A DNA stretch of 64,000 nt from Leishmania infantum JPCM5. Its lineage: Eukaryota; Euglenozoa; Kinetoplastea; Trypanosomatida; Trypanosomatidae. Positions within the stretch are counted from its first letter, which is position 1, and each line of letters begins with the position of its first letter. Location of the stretch: positions 1 through 64,000 of the forward strand of contig NC_009392.2 in NCBI RefSeq assembly GCF_000002875.2. Direction: 5' to 3'. The position numbers and the translations under genes were made by a program. The notes under the pieces were generated by a model. The model saw only the letters and a program-made list of their open reading frames with translations, had not been told where the DNA came from and did not search any database. Positions 47,570 to 58,249 of the stretch are shown piece by piece.

Positions 47570-50500
47570 ATGAGCGTGGAGGAGAAGGTCACCCCCGCAC
47601 TAGCGGACACTTTTCGGACATGCTCGGAATTCATTGGAGCCGTCTCCGCACGCGAGATGCCGGATAACCCCAGCGTACAGTTGTGCATCCTCAGCATCGG
47701 TTTCGATGTTGAGGGCGCCATCGCGCAGCTGATGCACCAGCGCATGGCTCGGAACAAGCCACACCGACGTGTTTACTGCGTAGTCGTCCCCGACCGCCTT
47801 CTTCCCGGGGCGATGACACGCTTCGCCAGCGCCATTGAGCATCACCTGGCGCTGAGGCACGCGGGGGAGACATTAACGCGTCAAGCCGATGCATCTGCTG
47901 CAGCGGCGTCCTGTCTGGCGCCTCCTATTCCGGTGGTTGCTGTTGAAGAGGGCACGGGCACCAAGGAGCGCTGCGCGGTGTTTCAGCGCGGGGCGGTGGT
48001 GGTTCTTACCAGTCACTCTCTGTGCGCCGATCTGCTGCACCGGCGGCTGGCGGTGGAGCTGGTTGGAATGGCTGTGCTGGCGTTGCCGCATTCACTGCTG
48101 GGCAGCGGCCGACAACAAGATGCGCTGGCGCCGCAGACGGCCTTCTGCGCTGAGCTGCTGCTGCGTAGTGGCAGCGGTGCGGCTGGCGGGCAGAGACCCC
48201 CGCCCATTGTCCTTGTCTCGGATGCGCCGGTGCTCATGCGGAGTCTTGTACAACGGCATCACTTGGGGGCGGAGCGGTTTGTGCAGCAGATGCACGTTGG
48301 CGACGTTCAGCTGTTCCCGCGATTTCGCCTGGACTTTGTGCGGCACTTTGAGGAGCTCAGTCGCAGCCCGCGGCGTTCATTGGCTGTGGACCGTGTTGTG
48401 GCTCCCGTATCGGCGAGCGTCTTGGCCCTGGACGATCTCCTCGCGAAGATTGTGTTGGAGACGCTGCAGGAGCTGCAGCGATTGGAGAAGCAGCTTCACA
48501 TGCAGAAGAGCGCCAGCGGTGGCGACCGCGCCGCCTGGGCCTCGGATGCGGGGGGCTCACACCCTCACACGCGGTCCTTTGCGGCTCGGTGTGCTGCGGC
48601 TGCGGCAGAAACCGACGAGGATACCGGCGCGCTCCGCTTCCTGCCGCGTGCCAGGCTCACGGCAAGTACCGCAAAAGACCATCTCGACTACAGCGGCTAC
48701 CCGCGCAGCAACACGGCCAGGGGCACCAGTGCTGCATCGTACATCCGCCACGGCTGGCGTGCAGCGACGCAGTGCGACGACAAGGGCATTCTCTTTAGCG
48801 GCATCAGCGAGACGGCGGCTCTCTCGGTGGACTTCTCCGACCTCGACGGCGATCTTCGCGCGGTGGTGCGCTGTCACGAGTCTCACTGGCCATACCGCCT
48901 CCTCACGGAAAGTCTCATCGACGTGCGGCGACTGCGCCGTGCTGCGCGTGGAACTGCGTACACGTTTCTTCTCGAGCTGGAGTCCGTGCTGGAGCGCCGA
49001 CTGCCCCGGCGCAGCGTCTACGGCACCGGCACAACGCCACCTGCCGCGCTGTGGACTCTCTCTTCTCACTTCCACGACGTTGTAACGGTCGCAACACACC
49101 GCATCGGGACCGTGGTGTACAAACGCAGTGCTGCCTCCGTCGCGCTCTCCACCCCTACGAAAGGTGAGGCGACGCGTCCTGCGAGCTCTGCTGAAGATGT
49201 GGTCGTGGTGGTGGACAGCAGCAGCGACAGCGAGGAGAAGCGCGAGGGGCTACAGGATGTCGTCTCGACCTCTGCCACTGCCGCGCCGCCCGGCCAGGTG
49301 GCGACCTCGGCGGGTCGCACAATGGTGCCTCAGCTCATACCCAATGTGGAGGAGCACGAAACAGACGTGGAGGTGGTGGTGCGGCTGGTGGTGAGCTGGT
49401 GTCGCACAGTTTTGCGCCGTGCCGAACGCAAAGGCAACGCCGTGACCGATGCTTCAGCAGCTCAACCCACCCTCCTGCTTCTTACTCTCGGCACCAACGC
49501 CGTCGTGCGCTACACGGAGCGCCTCACAAACTCGCTGGAGGCTTACCAGCAACTGCAGCTTCGGCGCTTCATGCGGGTGTACCAGTCCAAGTACGGCGTG
49601 GAGTTGACTGAGTTCGTCGAGGCCCAGTCAGCAGAGGTTGCGGCGCCGCAGCTGGCTACAGAACTCTTCACCAGCGCCGAGGACGTTGATGACGCCTCCA
49701 GCGACGCGGAGGGAGACGTGACGACGGACGAGGACAACGGCACTGATGACCGCAGGGTTTTGCGTGCCGCTGCCTCCCTGAGGCGGCGTATGTCGAGTCA
49801 GGGCGGTCGTGCCACCGCCGTCACACGGCGCGATGCAAGCCCATCGTACGCTAATGGAAGCAGTAGCAGCCAGAGGGTGATGATGGACATCGGCGCAGGC
49901 GCCTTCCACCAAGCCCTTCTCTCACAGCTGCCACCGCTCCTCACCAGAAGCGGCGAGAGGGCCGACGTGAGGTGCGACAGTGAGCCTCAACCTGCACCAC
50001 CGGCTTCCCTTGCCACGCCGCTGCTCATGCTTGAGAGGGTCAGGGAGGGGGTTGTGACGCTCTGCCCCGGCTGCCGTGGCGCCAGCGGGGACGGCAGCGC
50101 CACCGTCCCCTCTCCTTTCGAGCGGATGCCACGCGTGCTGGTGTTCGACGCATCCGCGATGTCGGCAACGGAGATGACCATGCTGCTGGATGGCTCACAC
50201 GCTGCTCTGAAACTTGATGTCCCGTCGACGGCAGCGCCGCGGATGTCTGGCGCGCCCACCAACGGTCCCAAGGGGACTGACAGCGTCAGGACCTCCCTGC
50301 GCGTTGAGCGCGTTGTGTTGGCGCGCCAGGAGCTGGCGCTTATCCGTCAGCTTGAGATGGCGCAGGACGAGCTGCCGGCGGAGCGGCTTTCCACTATCAA
50401 GGTGCAGCTCATCACGACCAGCCTAGCGGAGCTGGACTTCAAGAAGGCAGTGCAGGCGGAGCAGCAGGCCTTCGAGAGCCTCGCGCACACGAAAGCCACA

Positions 50501-51352
50501 CTGACCGGGACGCTGCTCGTTGACCAGACGTCGTTGCGGCAGACAGAGGAGGCGTTGGAGAGTGGCATGCAGGTTGCGCGGAGTCGTCTTGGCCCGCGCA
50601 AGGGCACGGCGGTGGGGCGATTGGCTGGGACCTTCTTGTACGCGCCTGCCCTTCCGCCCCCGGCGCTGCCGCGCGTCGTGTTTGATGAGCGTGAGTTCCG
50701 CTCCTCGCTGCCGTACCACCTTTACCGTCGCGGAATGGAGCTCATCCCTCTGACACTGACGACGGCCGACTACGTCCTCTCCCCTGAGTACGCGGTCGAG
50801 CGTAAAAGTGCGCAGGATTACTTCCAGTCTGTTATGTCGGGCCGCATTCAGCGTCAGCTGGCGGCGCTCGCCCGCAAGTATGCGCACCCGTTGTGTCTCA
50901 TAGAGTTCCACCGCGGCATTCCGTTCCGGCTGATGCAGAGCGGCATCTACGCCAAGACGGCGGCACTCATGGCGGCCTACCCGCGCGTCCGCTTTGTGTG
51001 GGCACGCAGCCCTGCGCATGCGGCGGGTATGCTGGTGCTCTTGAAGAAGTCCGTCGCGGTCGCCAACGTGGACCCGGCCGATCCGTTGCTCACAGGCACC
51101 TCCATTGACCCCGGTAGCGCGGCAGACGTGGGCGGCGTGGCGGTGACTGCGGCGGAGCGGGAGACGGCGCATTACGCGGCACGCGTTCTGTCCAAGTTTC
51201 CGGGCATCACCCACCAGAATGCGCCCCGTGTGATGCAGCTCTGCGGCTCGCTGATCGGACTTGCGACGATCTCGAAGTCCTCGCTGGTGGCGGTCATGGG
51301 TGAGGAGGACGCAGCGCGGCTGTACAACTTTCTCCATTCCCCCTTCCATTAG
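47570..51352 (+). CDS. XPF/RAD1 structure-specific endonuclease
   Basis: A 1260-residue DNA repair nuclease that cuts 5' of lesions with an ERCC1 partner in nucleotide excision and crosslink repair. The C-terminal nuclease domain is intact: DEREF at 1039-1043 and the catalytic ERKxxxD motif at E1077, R1078, K1079 and D1083. Strands LCLIEF and VRFVWARS flank it. Tandem helix-hairpin-helix modules close the protein (LSKFPGITHQNAPRVM; LATISKSSLVAVMGEEDA). The N-terminal two thirds correspond to the inactive helicase-like domain, and a Walker motif is not seen. It is longer than human XPF (about 916 residues) because of acidic and Ser-rich inserts at about 530-600 and 690-800. ATG 47570 is the first in frame. 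Confidence 0.94.
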   Translation: MSVEEKVTPALADTFRTCSEFIGAVSAREMPDNPSVQLCILSIGFDVEGAIAQLMHQRMARNKPHRRVYCVVVPDRLLPGAMTRFASAIEHHLALRHAGETLTRQADASAAAASCLAPPIPVVAVEEGTGTKERCAVFQRGAVVVLTSHSLCADLLHRRLAVELVGMAVLALPHSLLGSGRQQDALAPQTAFCAELLLRSGSGAAGGQRPPPIVLVSDAPVLMRSLVQRHHLGAERFVQQMHVGDVQLFPRFRLDFVRHFEELSRSPRRSLAVDRVVAPVSASVLALDDLLAKIVLETLQELQRLEKQLHMQKSASGGDRAAWASDAGGSHPHTRSFAARCAAAAAETDEDTGALRFLPRARLTASTAKDHLDYSGYPRSNTARGTSAASYIRHGWRAATQCDDKGILFSGISETAALSVDFSDLDGDLRAVVRCHESHWPYRLLTESLIDVRRLRRAARGTAYTFLLELESVLERRLPRRSVYGTGTTPPAALWTLSSHFHDVVTVATHRIGTVVYKRSAASVALSTPTKGEATRPASSAEDVVVVVDSSSDSEEKREGLQDVVSTSATAAPPGQVATSAGRTMVPQLIPNVEEHETDVEVVVRLVVSWCRTVLRRAERKGNAVTDASAAQPTLLLLTLGTNAVVRYTERLTNSLEAYQQLQLRRFMRVYQSKYGVELTEFVEAQSAEVAAPQLATELFTSAEDVDDASSDAEGDVTTDEDNGTDDRRVLRAAASLRRRMSSQGGRATAVTRRDASPSYANGSSSSQRVMMDIGAGAFHQALLSQLPPLLTRSGERADVRCDSEPQPAPPASLATPLLMLERVREGVVTLCPGCRGASGDGSATVPSPFERMPRVLVFDASAMSATEMTMLLDGSHAALKLDVPSTAAPRMSGAPTNGPKGTDSVRTSLRVERVVLARQELALIRQLEMAQDELPAERLSTIKVQLITTSLAELDFKKAVQAEQQAFESLAHTKATLTGTLLVDQTSLRQTEEALESGMQVARSRLGPRKGTAVGRLAGTFLYAPALPPPALPRVVFDEREFRSSLPYHLYRRGMELIPLTLTTADYVLSPEYAVERKSAQDYFQSVMSGRIQRQLAALARKYAHPLCLIEFHRGIPFRLMQSGIYAKTAALMAAYPRVRFVWARSPAHAAGMLVLLKKSVAVANVDPADPLLTGTSIDPGSAADVGGVAVTAAERETAHYAARVLSKFPGITHQNAPRVMQLCGSLIGLATISKSSLVAVMGEEDAARLYNFLHSPFH

Positions 51353-52353
51353 GAAGTGGACTGATGCTCTCTTCATAGCCTCCTTTCCCAAGAGAGGATG
51401 GGATGGCGTGGGGTGGGTGGAGGCGAGTGGGATGGAACGGATGCTTGCGGTGCACAGTGTCGAGCATCTCGCCCACATGATTTCCTGTTGCAGTGTGCAC
51501 AAGCGTACACAGGCACGCAAGCCACTGCGCTCTGAAGTGGCATTTCACAAGCGCAAAGCAGCAAAAAAAAAATGATGTGTGGGCGAGGCGGCGGCGCTGC
51601 TGTGGGAGGTTGTCGAACCGCCTCTCTGTATCCCCCCACCCTCCCCTTGAGTGCACGCGCAATGCCCTCTATGGCAGGCGCGACGATGCGCAACCTTCAT
51701 GGCACAGGTCGGCTGGCGGTTCTAGTCCCGAACGCAACGGCAACGCCACCATGCCATCATACCGCACTTCTTAATCTCTCTCTCCGTCTCCCCCTCCCTC
51801 TCTCCCTGCGTATGTAGCCCGGAGGACCTCACTCTGTCGCCACAGTCGCCAAAGGACTGCACCCCTTTTCAGCCCGCCTGCCCCCCGTCCCCCCAAATCT
51901 TCTTCCCTTCTATTCCGCCTCTATGGAAGGGAACGCGTGTACACATAGAGGCGTGTACACAAGTGCGTACGCTTCCCTGCAGCACGTTGAGAGTGCAACG
52001 TGTGCCGTGTCTGTGCCTTGTGTCTTTGTGTGACTTGCTCAACAGCAACGCGATACAGGAGAACAGAAGTTTCTCTGTCTCTCCCCTCCTGCCCTTCATG
52101 CCTCGTACCTCTGCGCCCCCCCCCTCCCACACCTCTCACGAACCCCCCTACGCCCGTCTCTCTCAGCAACGGCTTCGCTGTCCGCTATCACGGAGGGCAA
52201 CGCAGCCCTTAGAGAGTGAGAGAAGCTCGTGCAGCCACCAGCGTCGACTGCTCAGCTGCTGAATCTACTGCGGTACAGGCCTTGAACCGGCGGCACAGCG
52301 TGTAGCAAGACGAAGGTGCCCACGAAGGCGTCGCTCTCAATCATCCAGACGAG
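51353..52353. other. Intergenic spacer, XPF to PIG-H gene
   Basis: 1.0 kb. An A10 run near 51562-51571. Two good pyrimidine tracts end at AG 51816-51817 and AG 52165-52166; the second gives a 5' UTR of about 187 nt. No gene is seen. Confidence 0.65.
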
Positions 52354-53916
52354 ATGCAGCCGCGACGCTCAAAGGTAGTCCCGGGCCCGCTCTTCTACCC
52401 GGAGCGGACGACAACGATGGTGGCTGCCAAGAGATGGCCGTCCCCGCCAGCTGCGTCGGGGTCTACCTCTGCCCCTGCGACGAAGCCCTCTGCTTCGTCC
52501 GAGGCACCGACAGCATCAACGGCAGCGATGGGGCAGCGCAGAAGCGGTGCTCAGCGTGCGCTAGTGCTCAGCGTCGCCGCAGCGCCGGTGCTGCCGCCGG
52601 GGGCCACCGCCACAGGCGGTGCGATGGAGGTGCTCTCCCCAAGCCTCAACGTGTACCGTGCCGGCAGCAGCGGGGTGACCCTCACCATCGCTCCCAGGAC
52701 CACCGTTCTCGTGGCCGATCACGTCACGAACACCGGTGCGGTGGTGAGGTTGGAGCAAGTGGACTACAGCAAGGCCATGCGTGCGTACCGCGTGTGCCGG
52801 CAAGAGGGGGGCGCTGTAGCCGAGGAGCCATCGAAAGGCTGGCACGCTAGCTCCGCCACGCCGGCGACACCGTTGCCGCCGCCGCTGACCTCGCCGCACG
52901 GGATCTGCTCAAGCTACACGACGAGCCTGAACACTTTCTCGGGGACTGCAAGCCCCAACGGCCGCGCCAGCTACGCCGCCCGTGATGATGACACGGCACT
53001 CGGCCACGACCCGGCGCCGTGGCGCGTTGTGTTCCTGCGGCTGTTCGGCGCTACGGATATGGTGCTGCTCACCGTCGCCGTGGCGTGCTTCCTGGTCGTG
53101 GTGTCGCGACTAAGCATGATAAAGTACGGCCGAACAGATGGGCAGAGCGCAATGTCGTGGTCGTCCCTGCCGTGGTTGGAGGTGGCGCTGGCAGCGCTCA
53201 CCTCTGGACGCTCGGTGGTGGAGGAGGCTGTGGCACCGTCTGGCTTGTCGCCCGCGTCTGGTGAAGGCTTGGCGCAGGGAGTCACACGGGGGCCCCCAGG
53301 GACCTCATCGTCGACTGCAGCGACTGTGATTTCGGTCCCTGGCACCAAAGGGGTGCTCTTCGCGTCCTATACCCAGGCTACAAGCACCCCGGCCTTGGAC
53401 ACGAGCGTCACGCTCGTCCTCCTGCTCTTCTCTACTTTCCTCTTGGTAAAGCGGCTCAGTGGCGCGCTGAGTCGGGTGTACGTGGAGGAAGTGCTCGTCA
53501 TGCGCGGCGTTGGCCTGCAGTTCTCCGCGTACGGAATATTCAACACACTGCGGTACCGGCACTTCGTCGACCTCCTCATGCTGCGCTCACTTGTCATCCA
53601 CGACGCGTTCTTCCGGTACCAGCCGATGTTCTTCCTCTCCTCGTCCGTGGAGAATAAGGCGGAACGGATTGTGTACTTTCCTGATACGCTGCCGCGGCTG
53701 GCGGTTCTGCGGCCCGTTTTGAACGGCATTCGCGGGGTGCTCTACGGAGAGCCAGAGGAGGGGCCAAGCCTGGGGGAGCTGGAGGAGCGCTGGAAGAAGT
53801 CAGCCAGTGACATTTCCGATGGCGACTTTTTTACGGAGGACAGCTTTGCCGAAGACACAGTGACGACGCCAGATGATGCGTGCTTCTCCGACGCCACAGA
53901 TCGCGACGAGGATTGA
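52354..53916 (+). CDS. PIG-H-like subunit of GPI-GlcNAc transferase
   Basis: 520 residues. The PIG-H core is at about 374-470: VYVEEVLVMRGVGLQFSAYG, FVDLLMLRSLVIHDAFFRYQ, PMFFLSSS and IVYFPDTLPRLAVLRPVLNG. Two hydrophobic helices precede it at about 236-254 and 352-368, as in PIG-H where a membrane hairpin anchors the cytosolic domain at the ER. The complex starts GPI anchor synthesis by adding GlcNAc to phosphatidylinositol, which trypanosomatids need for GPI-anchored surface molecules. It is much longer than typical PIG-H (about 190 residues), with a ~230-residue disordered N-terminus, a ~95-residue loop between the helices and an acidic tail. ATG 52354 is the first in frame; ATG 52417 is an alternative. 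Confidence 0.85.
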   Translation: MQPRRSKVVPGPLFYPERTTTMVAAKRWPSPPAASGSTSAPATKPSASSEAPTASTAAMGQRRSGAQRALVLSVAAAPVLPPGATATGGAMEVLSPSLNVYRAGSSGVTLTIAPRTTVLVADHVTNTGAVVRLEQVDYSKAMRAYRVCRQEGGAVAEEPSKGWHASSATPATPLPPPLTSPHGICSSYTTSLNTFSGTASPNGRASYAARDDDTALGHDPAPWRVVFLRLFGATDMVLLTVAVACFLVVVSRLSMIKYGRTDGQSAMSWSSLPWLEVALAALTSGRSVVEEAVAPSGLSPASGEGLAQGVTRGPPGTSSSTAATVISVPGTKGVLFASYTQATSTPALDTSVTLVLLLFSTFLLVKRLSGALSRVYVEEVLVMRGVGLQFSAYGIFNTLRYRHFVDLLMLRSLVIHDAFFRYQPMFFLSSSVENKAERIVYFPDTLPRLAVLRPVLNGIRGVLYGEPEEGPSLGELEERWKKSASDISDGDFFTEDSFAEDTVTTPDDACFSDATDRDED

Positions 53917-55109
53917 AGCAGGTGCAGGTGCTAAGGTTGTGTGTGTGGGGGGGGGCTTGGAGGATGATGTGGTACAGCGCGGCGGGTGGACTTCCAGTGA
54001 AGAGAGAGGCAATCTAGTTGAGGCCTGTCCAACGTTGCCCCCTCCCCCTTTGCAGTCATTCTACCGCCTCCTGCTTCTGCCTTCCTGGCTCCCAACGTTT
54101 TTGTTTTGTTTTCGCATTCCTCCTGGCTCTTCCGAATCACAGGAGTCCCCGCTATCTCGCGTGTGTGCGTGTGTGTATGAGGAACGCCGCTGCTTGTATT
54201 CGTCGGATCGTTCCTCGCGGTGTCTGCGCGACGTCTCGGCTGATTTTGCTGTTTCTTTATATATGTACGTGTAGTGTGTGTTGTGCTCTTCTCCATCCTT
54301 GCGCTGTGCGTTGATGCGTCGTGCGTGTGTTTGCACCAGTGTGTATGTGTACCTGCGCGCGTGTGTGTGTCGGAGGGGGGCGTTCTTGTCGGCACGTGCC
54401 ACGTGCCGGGGCATGCTTTCAGCTACGTGGAATCGCAACTAGCATAGCGCAATGGTAACGATTGAGAGGAGGCGTGTGTGTGCACGAAACGACCCTTTTC
54501 TCCTTTCCCCCTCCCCAAAAAAGTACACAAAGGAAGGGCCCGCCGCTGTCTTCGCGTTGCATCCGAAAGGAGATGGGAATGCCTTTCACGGGTCGCTGGT
54601 GCTGAGGGAGTTTCCTTGTGCTCCCTTGCCGTTCCACGTTGCCCCGGTACCTCGGCCGTCGCGCAGATCTCTCTTTCTCTCGGTCACACTCTGCTGAGCA
54701 CTTCTACCTCTTCCCCCCCCCCTCTTCGATTCCTGTTCTCTCTACGTGTCTTGCTGGTTCTGCTGGTTTGCGTGTGTCGCTCGCGAATCACCGACGTAGG
54801 CGAACACCGTCACGGTGCTGGACCCTCCTCCCTCACTCAGTCGACCCTTCACCCCTTCCCACCTATCCACAGCGGTCCCTCTATATCCGGCACCGCTCCT
54901 CCGCCACCCGGCTGGCCGCTGAAGGCACACTGCAGATATCTCTCGTTGAGCCTGTGTGGGAGTGTGTGTATCCTACCGTGCCTATTGCGCAGACACCGCT
55001 GCGTAGCAGGCACCCGCCCTCCCCCAAGCACACACACTCGACGAACCAGTCGCTTGGAAGTGCACAGACTGCGGTGCCACAGAGGAGGAGAGAGGGGGTG
55101 GGCCCGCCA
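53917..55109. other. Intergenic spacer, PIG-H to DUF1279-like gene
   Basis: 1.2 kb. A GT run joins G10 at 53938-53957, and there is an inverted repeat at 54390-54408. Pyrimidine tracts at 54661-54690 and 54705-54780 precede candidate acceptors AG 54697-54698 and AG 54798-54799. No gene is seen. Confidence 0.6.
54390..54408. other. Short inverted repeat
   Basis: CGGCACGTG and CACGTGCCG face each other across one base. Each arm contains a CACGTG core half. Likely a chance or RNA hairpin element. Confidence 0.45.
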
Positions 55110-55811
55110 ATGCTCCGGCCCCGCTTTCGACACTGTTTTGCGGGTCGTGCACCGAAGCTTCTGTCGGTGACTGCGTGGGCCGAGCGAAGGCATGTGTCGA
55201 CTCGACAAGCCGAGCGCCTAGGACGGGCGTCGTCATTGCCAACGGTGAGCGGCACCGCCACCTCTCACGCATCACCTAGCGGTATACGCGGAGACAGCCG
55301 CGTTGCGAGAGGTTTCGCACAGCGGGCAACGAAGCTGTCGTCCCCGTCGGCTGGTGCCTCTGCGACATCCGCTACGGCGCAGTCGGCGGCCTCTTCCGGA
55401 CGTGCAAAACCGCTACCGGGCCGCTTTAATCGTCTCTTGGTGCAGCTGGGCGTCTTAGTCACCGTCTACCACTACATACTGGGGGAGAGCATCAACCTTT
55501 TCCTGACGTACCTTCTCCACTCGCACCGCTTAGGGATCGGCGACACGGGCAGCTGGCTTGGCGCTGTCGGCGTTCCGGTGGACCGATTTCTGAACATTGG
55601 CCCGACGGTGTACGGACTGCAGCTGTCGCCGCGACTGGTGCTGAATTATCTTGTGGTGAATGCCTGTATGTACCCATCGATACCGCTCCAGATGCGCTTG
55701 TGTATTGCGACAGCACCGATTTTGCGCGTCCCATTTCAGGTGATGGGACGGCTGCTGGGGGTGTCGAAGAGGGCAACTGTGCCGAAGGCGCCGTCGGGAA
55801 CACCATCTTGA
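55110..55811 (+). CDS. Mitochondrial membrane protein, DUF1279/FAM210-like
   Basis: 233 residues. The N-terminus MLRPRFRHCFAGRAPKLLSV is basic with no acidic residues, a typical mitochondrial leader. A Ser/Ala-rich linker follows. The C-terminal ~100 residues hold FNRLLVQLGVLVTVYHYILG, then a short hydrophobic segment, and LSPRLVLNYLVVNACMYPSI-PLQMRLCIATAPIL, which has the shape of the DUF1279 (FAM210) family: an amphipathic first helix and a second ending in a proline-flanked P-x-R/Q stretch. FAM210 proteins sit in the inner membrane and affect mitochondrial translation. The match is by eye only. The frame is open far upstream, but that part is spacer-like; 55110 is the first ATG giving a leader peptide. 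Confidence 0.75.
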   Translation: MLRPRFRHCFAGRAPKLLSVTAWAERRHVSTRQAERLGRASSLPTVSGTATSHASPSGIRGDSRVARGFAQRATKLSSPSAGASATSATAQSAASSGRAKPLPGRFNRLLVQLGVLVTVYHYILGESINLFLTYLLHSHRLGIGDTGSWLGAVGVPVDRFLNIGPTVYGLQLSPRLVLNYLVVNACMYPSIPLQMRLCIATAPILRVPFQVMGRLLGVSKRATVPKAPSGTPS

Positions 55812-56830
55812 TTTGGGGTTCGAGCCATGGGGGGATTGATGCCACGTGGGTGAGGTTTTTGCCAGCGGTGCGCTGCGTATGCGAGGCGCTTCCGTCTCCA
55901 TGTTTGTACCGGATCGTCGTTTTTTATTTAGGTCAGTGTCCATGTACACTCTGTGCCTGTGTGCTCACTGTTCTTCTTTCGATGCGCAGGTCACGCTGAA
56001 AACCCTCGACGTATGCACTGCCTCCGCCATCTGCACATTCCACTCACTTCTGCTCCCTCTCTCTGCATCAGCTCGCGGCGAGAGAGAGTGAGATGCGTTC
56101 CACCAGCATCACCGCACATCTCCCCATCATCATCGGCTCCTCTTTCCATGTCTCCGCCTCTTTCTCTGTGTGCATCCCCTTCCGTCTTCGCTCTCTCCTC
56201 GACGCCTCTCTTCATCCTCACCACGCCACACCACGCCACGGCCCACACGCGACCCCCTCCGTCAACGACGCTTTCTGGCGCCAGAGCCTTCAGCGGAAAA
56301 CACAAAGAGCATCCGATAGCGTTCTTCTTCCTCTTCTGTAATAGCCACCTCTCCTGCCCCTCGCACCGACACAGGCGCGATCCGTGCCGGCACCCCGTTG
56401 CCCGCCATCGCTCACCCTCCCTCTCTGTGTCGCAGGCGTATATCGCCAGGCGACTGACACGCTGCGGTGCGCACACAAGCGAACACACGCAAAGCCACAA
56501 ACACCCGCACAAAGGCACATCTAAACTAAGGGATAAGAGCGTCAGACCACGTGTTGGGGGGCTGGTCTGTGCACCTTGCCGTGTAGGGGCGCTCGCGTGC
56601 GCGTCGTGCGAGTCTGCGTGTGTGTACGTGTGTCTTCCGTTTGCCAGCACCTCTTTCCTTCTCTCTTCCAGAGCTCGAAACGCGCACGCGTGTGTGGCCG
56701 CTGTGTGCGTGTGGCATCTCTCTCTCCCCTCGGCCTGGCCTTGTTTCCTGTTCTTCTCTGTTCGTTTTTTTTTTTTCGTTGTTGTTGCGCGCTGTCTTCT
56801 TTTCTCTACATCGCGATCTATATCTGTACA

Positions 56831-56877
56831 TCTCTCTCTATAACCATCTATCGATAGATGGTTATATATAGAGAGAG
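56831..56877. other. Extended hairpin with 24 bp perfect palindrome
   Basis: The core TAACCATCTATC/GATAGATGGTTA (56841-56864) is a perfect palindrome. Outer CTCTCTCTA and TATAGAGAGAG arms can extend it with a small bulge. Confidence 0.7.
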
Positions 56878-56991
56878 GGAGATATATATTTATTGATATC
56901 TAGTGCTGTAAATTCATCTATTTATCTGCCTCTCTCTCTATATACATCTCTGTTTCTCTCTATATATACCTGTGCATACATATATACAAAT

Positions 56992-57018
56992 ACACACACA
57001 CACACACACATATATATA
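56992..57018. repeat. Compound (CA)n(TA)n microsatellite 1
   Basis: About nine CA units run directly into four TA units. Confidence 0.9.
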
Positions 57019-57170
57019 GTTGCAGAGAGAGAGAGGGGGGAGGGAGAGACTAATTCTTTTTTTTTGTGTGTGTGGTGTTGGTGGTTTGACGCTTGTGCAC
57101 CCATCTCCAGTTGAGTTGTCTTTTTTCTGCCCTGTGTTGGTCTCGGTGGATTGACTGTCTCTGTTCTCTC

Positions 57171-57196
57171 TCCCACTCCCACTCCCACTCCCACTC
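57171..57196. repeat. CCCACT hexamer repeat
   Basis: Four tandem copies of CCCACT flanked by CT-rich sequence. Confidence 0.85.
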
Positions 57197-58214
57197 TCTC
57201 GCTGTGGTATCCACTTCAACGGTGCAACATCTTCGCCGTCCTTCTCTGTCGTTTGCCGTTGCTGCTCTACTTTACGTGTCGTGTCCTTTTCAGCTTATCT
57301 TCCCTTCCCTCTCCAGAGCTTTCCCCAATCCCGTGGGATATGCCGGGGTAGCCGTACTCTCTTACGCTTTTCTAGCTTCCATTGTTTCTGTATTTTGATA
57401 TACACAGCTCCTTCTTCGATCCCCATTGTCTTCGGCGCAGCAGCCATAATCATTGTCCTCACCTGCTTGCCCCCCTCCCCACGCGATCCTTCCGTCCTTC
57501 CCTCATCCACTGACACGCTTCACCGCATACTGCCGCCATCCTCTGCCTCTCATTGCTCTGGGCTTCTCGTGTGTTGTCTCGGCCTTCAATACACAACACA
57601 GGAGTACCCTTCCCTCCTCTGACAAGGGTGCACGAACTTGAGCAGAGAAGCAGAGACGAAGTGGCACACAGGCAGAGGTACAAGAGCGTCCGTGTGCACA
57701 GGAGCATTACCGGTCACCCAAATCTGTCTCTGTCGTTTGTTGTTGTCGGTTTGTTTCTCTCCAACTCCCTCTCTCGAGCTCGTCGGTTCTCCGCAGAAAG
57801 CACTGTGACGTGCGCACGCAAAGTCTGCACAAAACGCTTATCCTCGTCACCGTCGCGCGCGTGCATTGGTCTGTGCCAGGGCGCTACCAGGAGGACAGCG
57901 CGAGACACATACACACTCACACATCAATTAGATACTAACGACGCAGAGAAGGAGGACTCGAACAAGCAACAACGGCAACAGCAAAAGACGTCGACGACAC
58001 CGAAAATAGGCCTCTTCCAGCCACTTGATTGTCTGTGCCTCAATCTCTCTCTCTGTTTGCTGTTGTGTCGTCTTGTGTCACGGTCTCTGTTTGTGCCTGT
58101 GCGTGTGTGTGTGTTGTCTTGCCTCGCTTTTTTTTTCTTCTGCCTCGTTTCCTCCCGGTAGAAATCAAGGCAGAAACAGGGCACCCGCCCATCCACCCAC
58201 ACACGCACAAGCAC

Positions 58215-58215
58215 G

Positions 58216-58249
<34 letters not shown>
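58215..58249. repeat. Compound (CA)n(TA)n microsatellite 2
   Basis: About nine CA units followed by about nine TA units. It has the same order and strand as the block at 56992. Confidence 0.9.

Noticed and set aside
50423..51520. Minus-strand frame of 365 codons opposite XPF
   Set aside because: Shadow of a GC-rich gene. The + frame carries the nuclease motif and helix-hairpin-helix modules; the minus frame has nothing.
55815..55830. B-box-like GGTTCGAGCC just after the DUF1279-like stop codon
   Set aside because: No A box upstream, and the required upstream half would lie inside the coding region without tRNA-like pairing.
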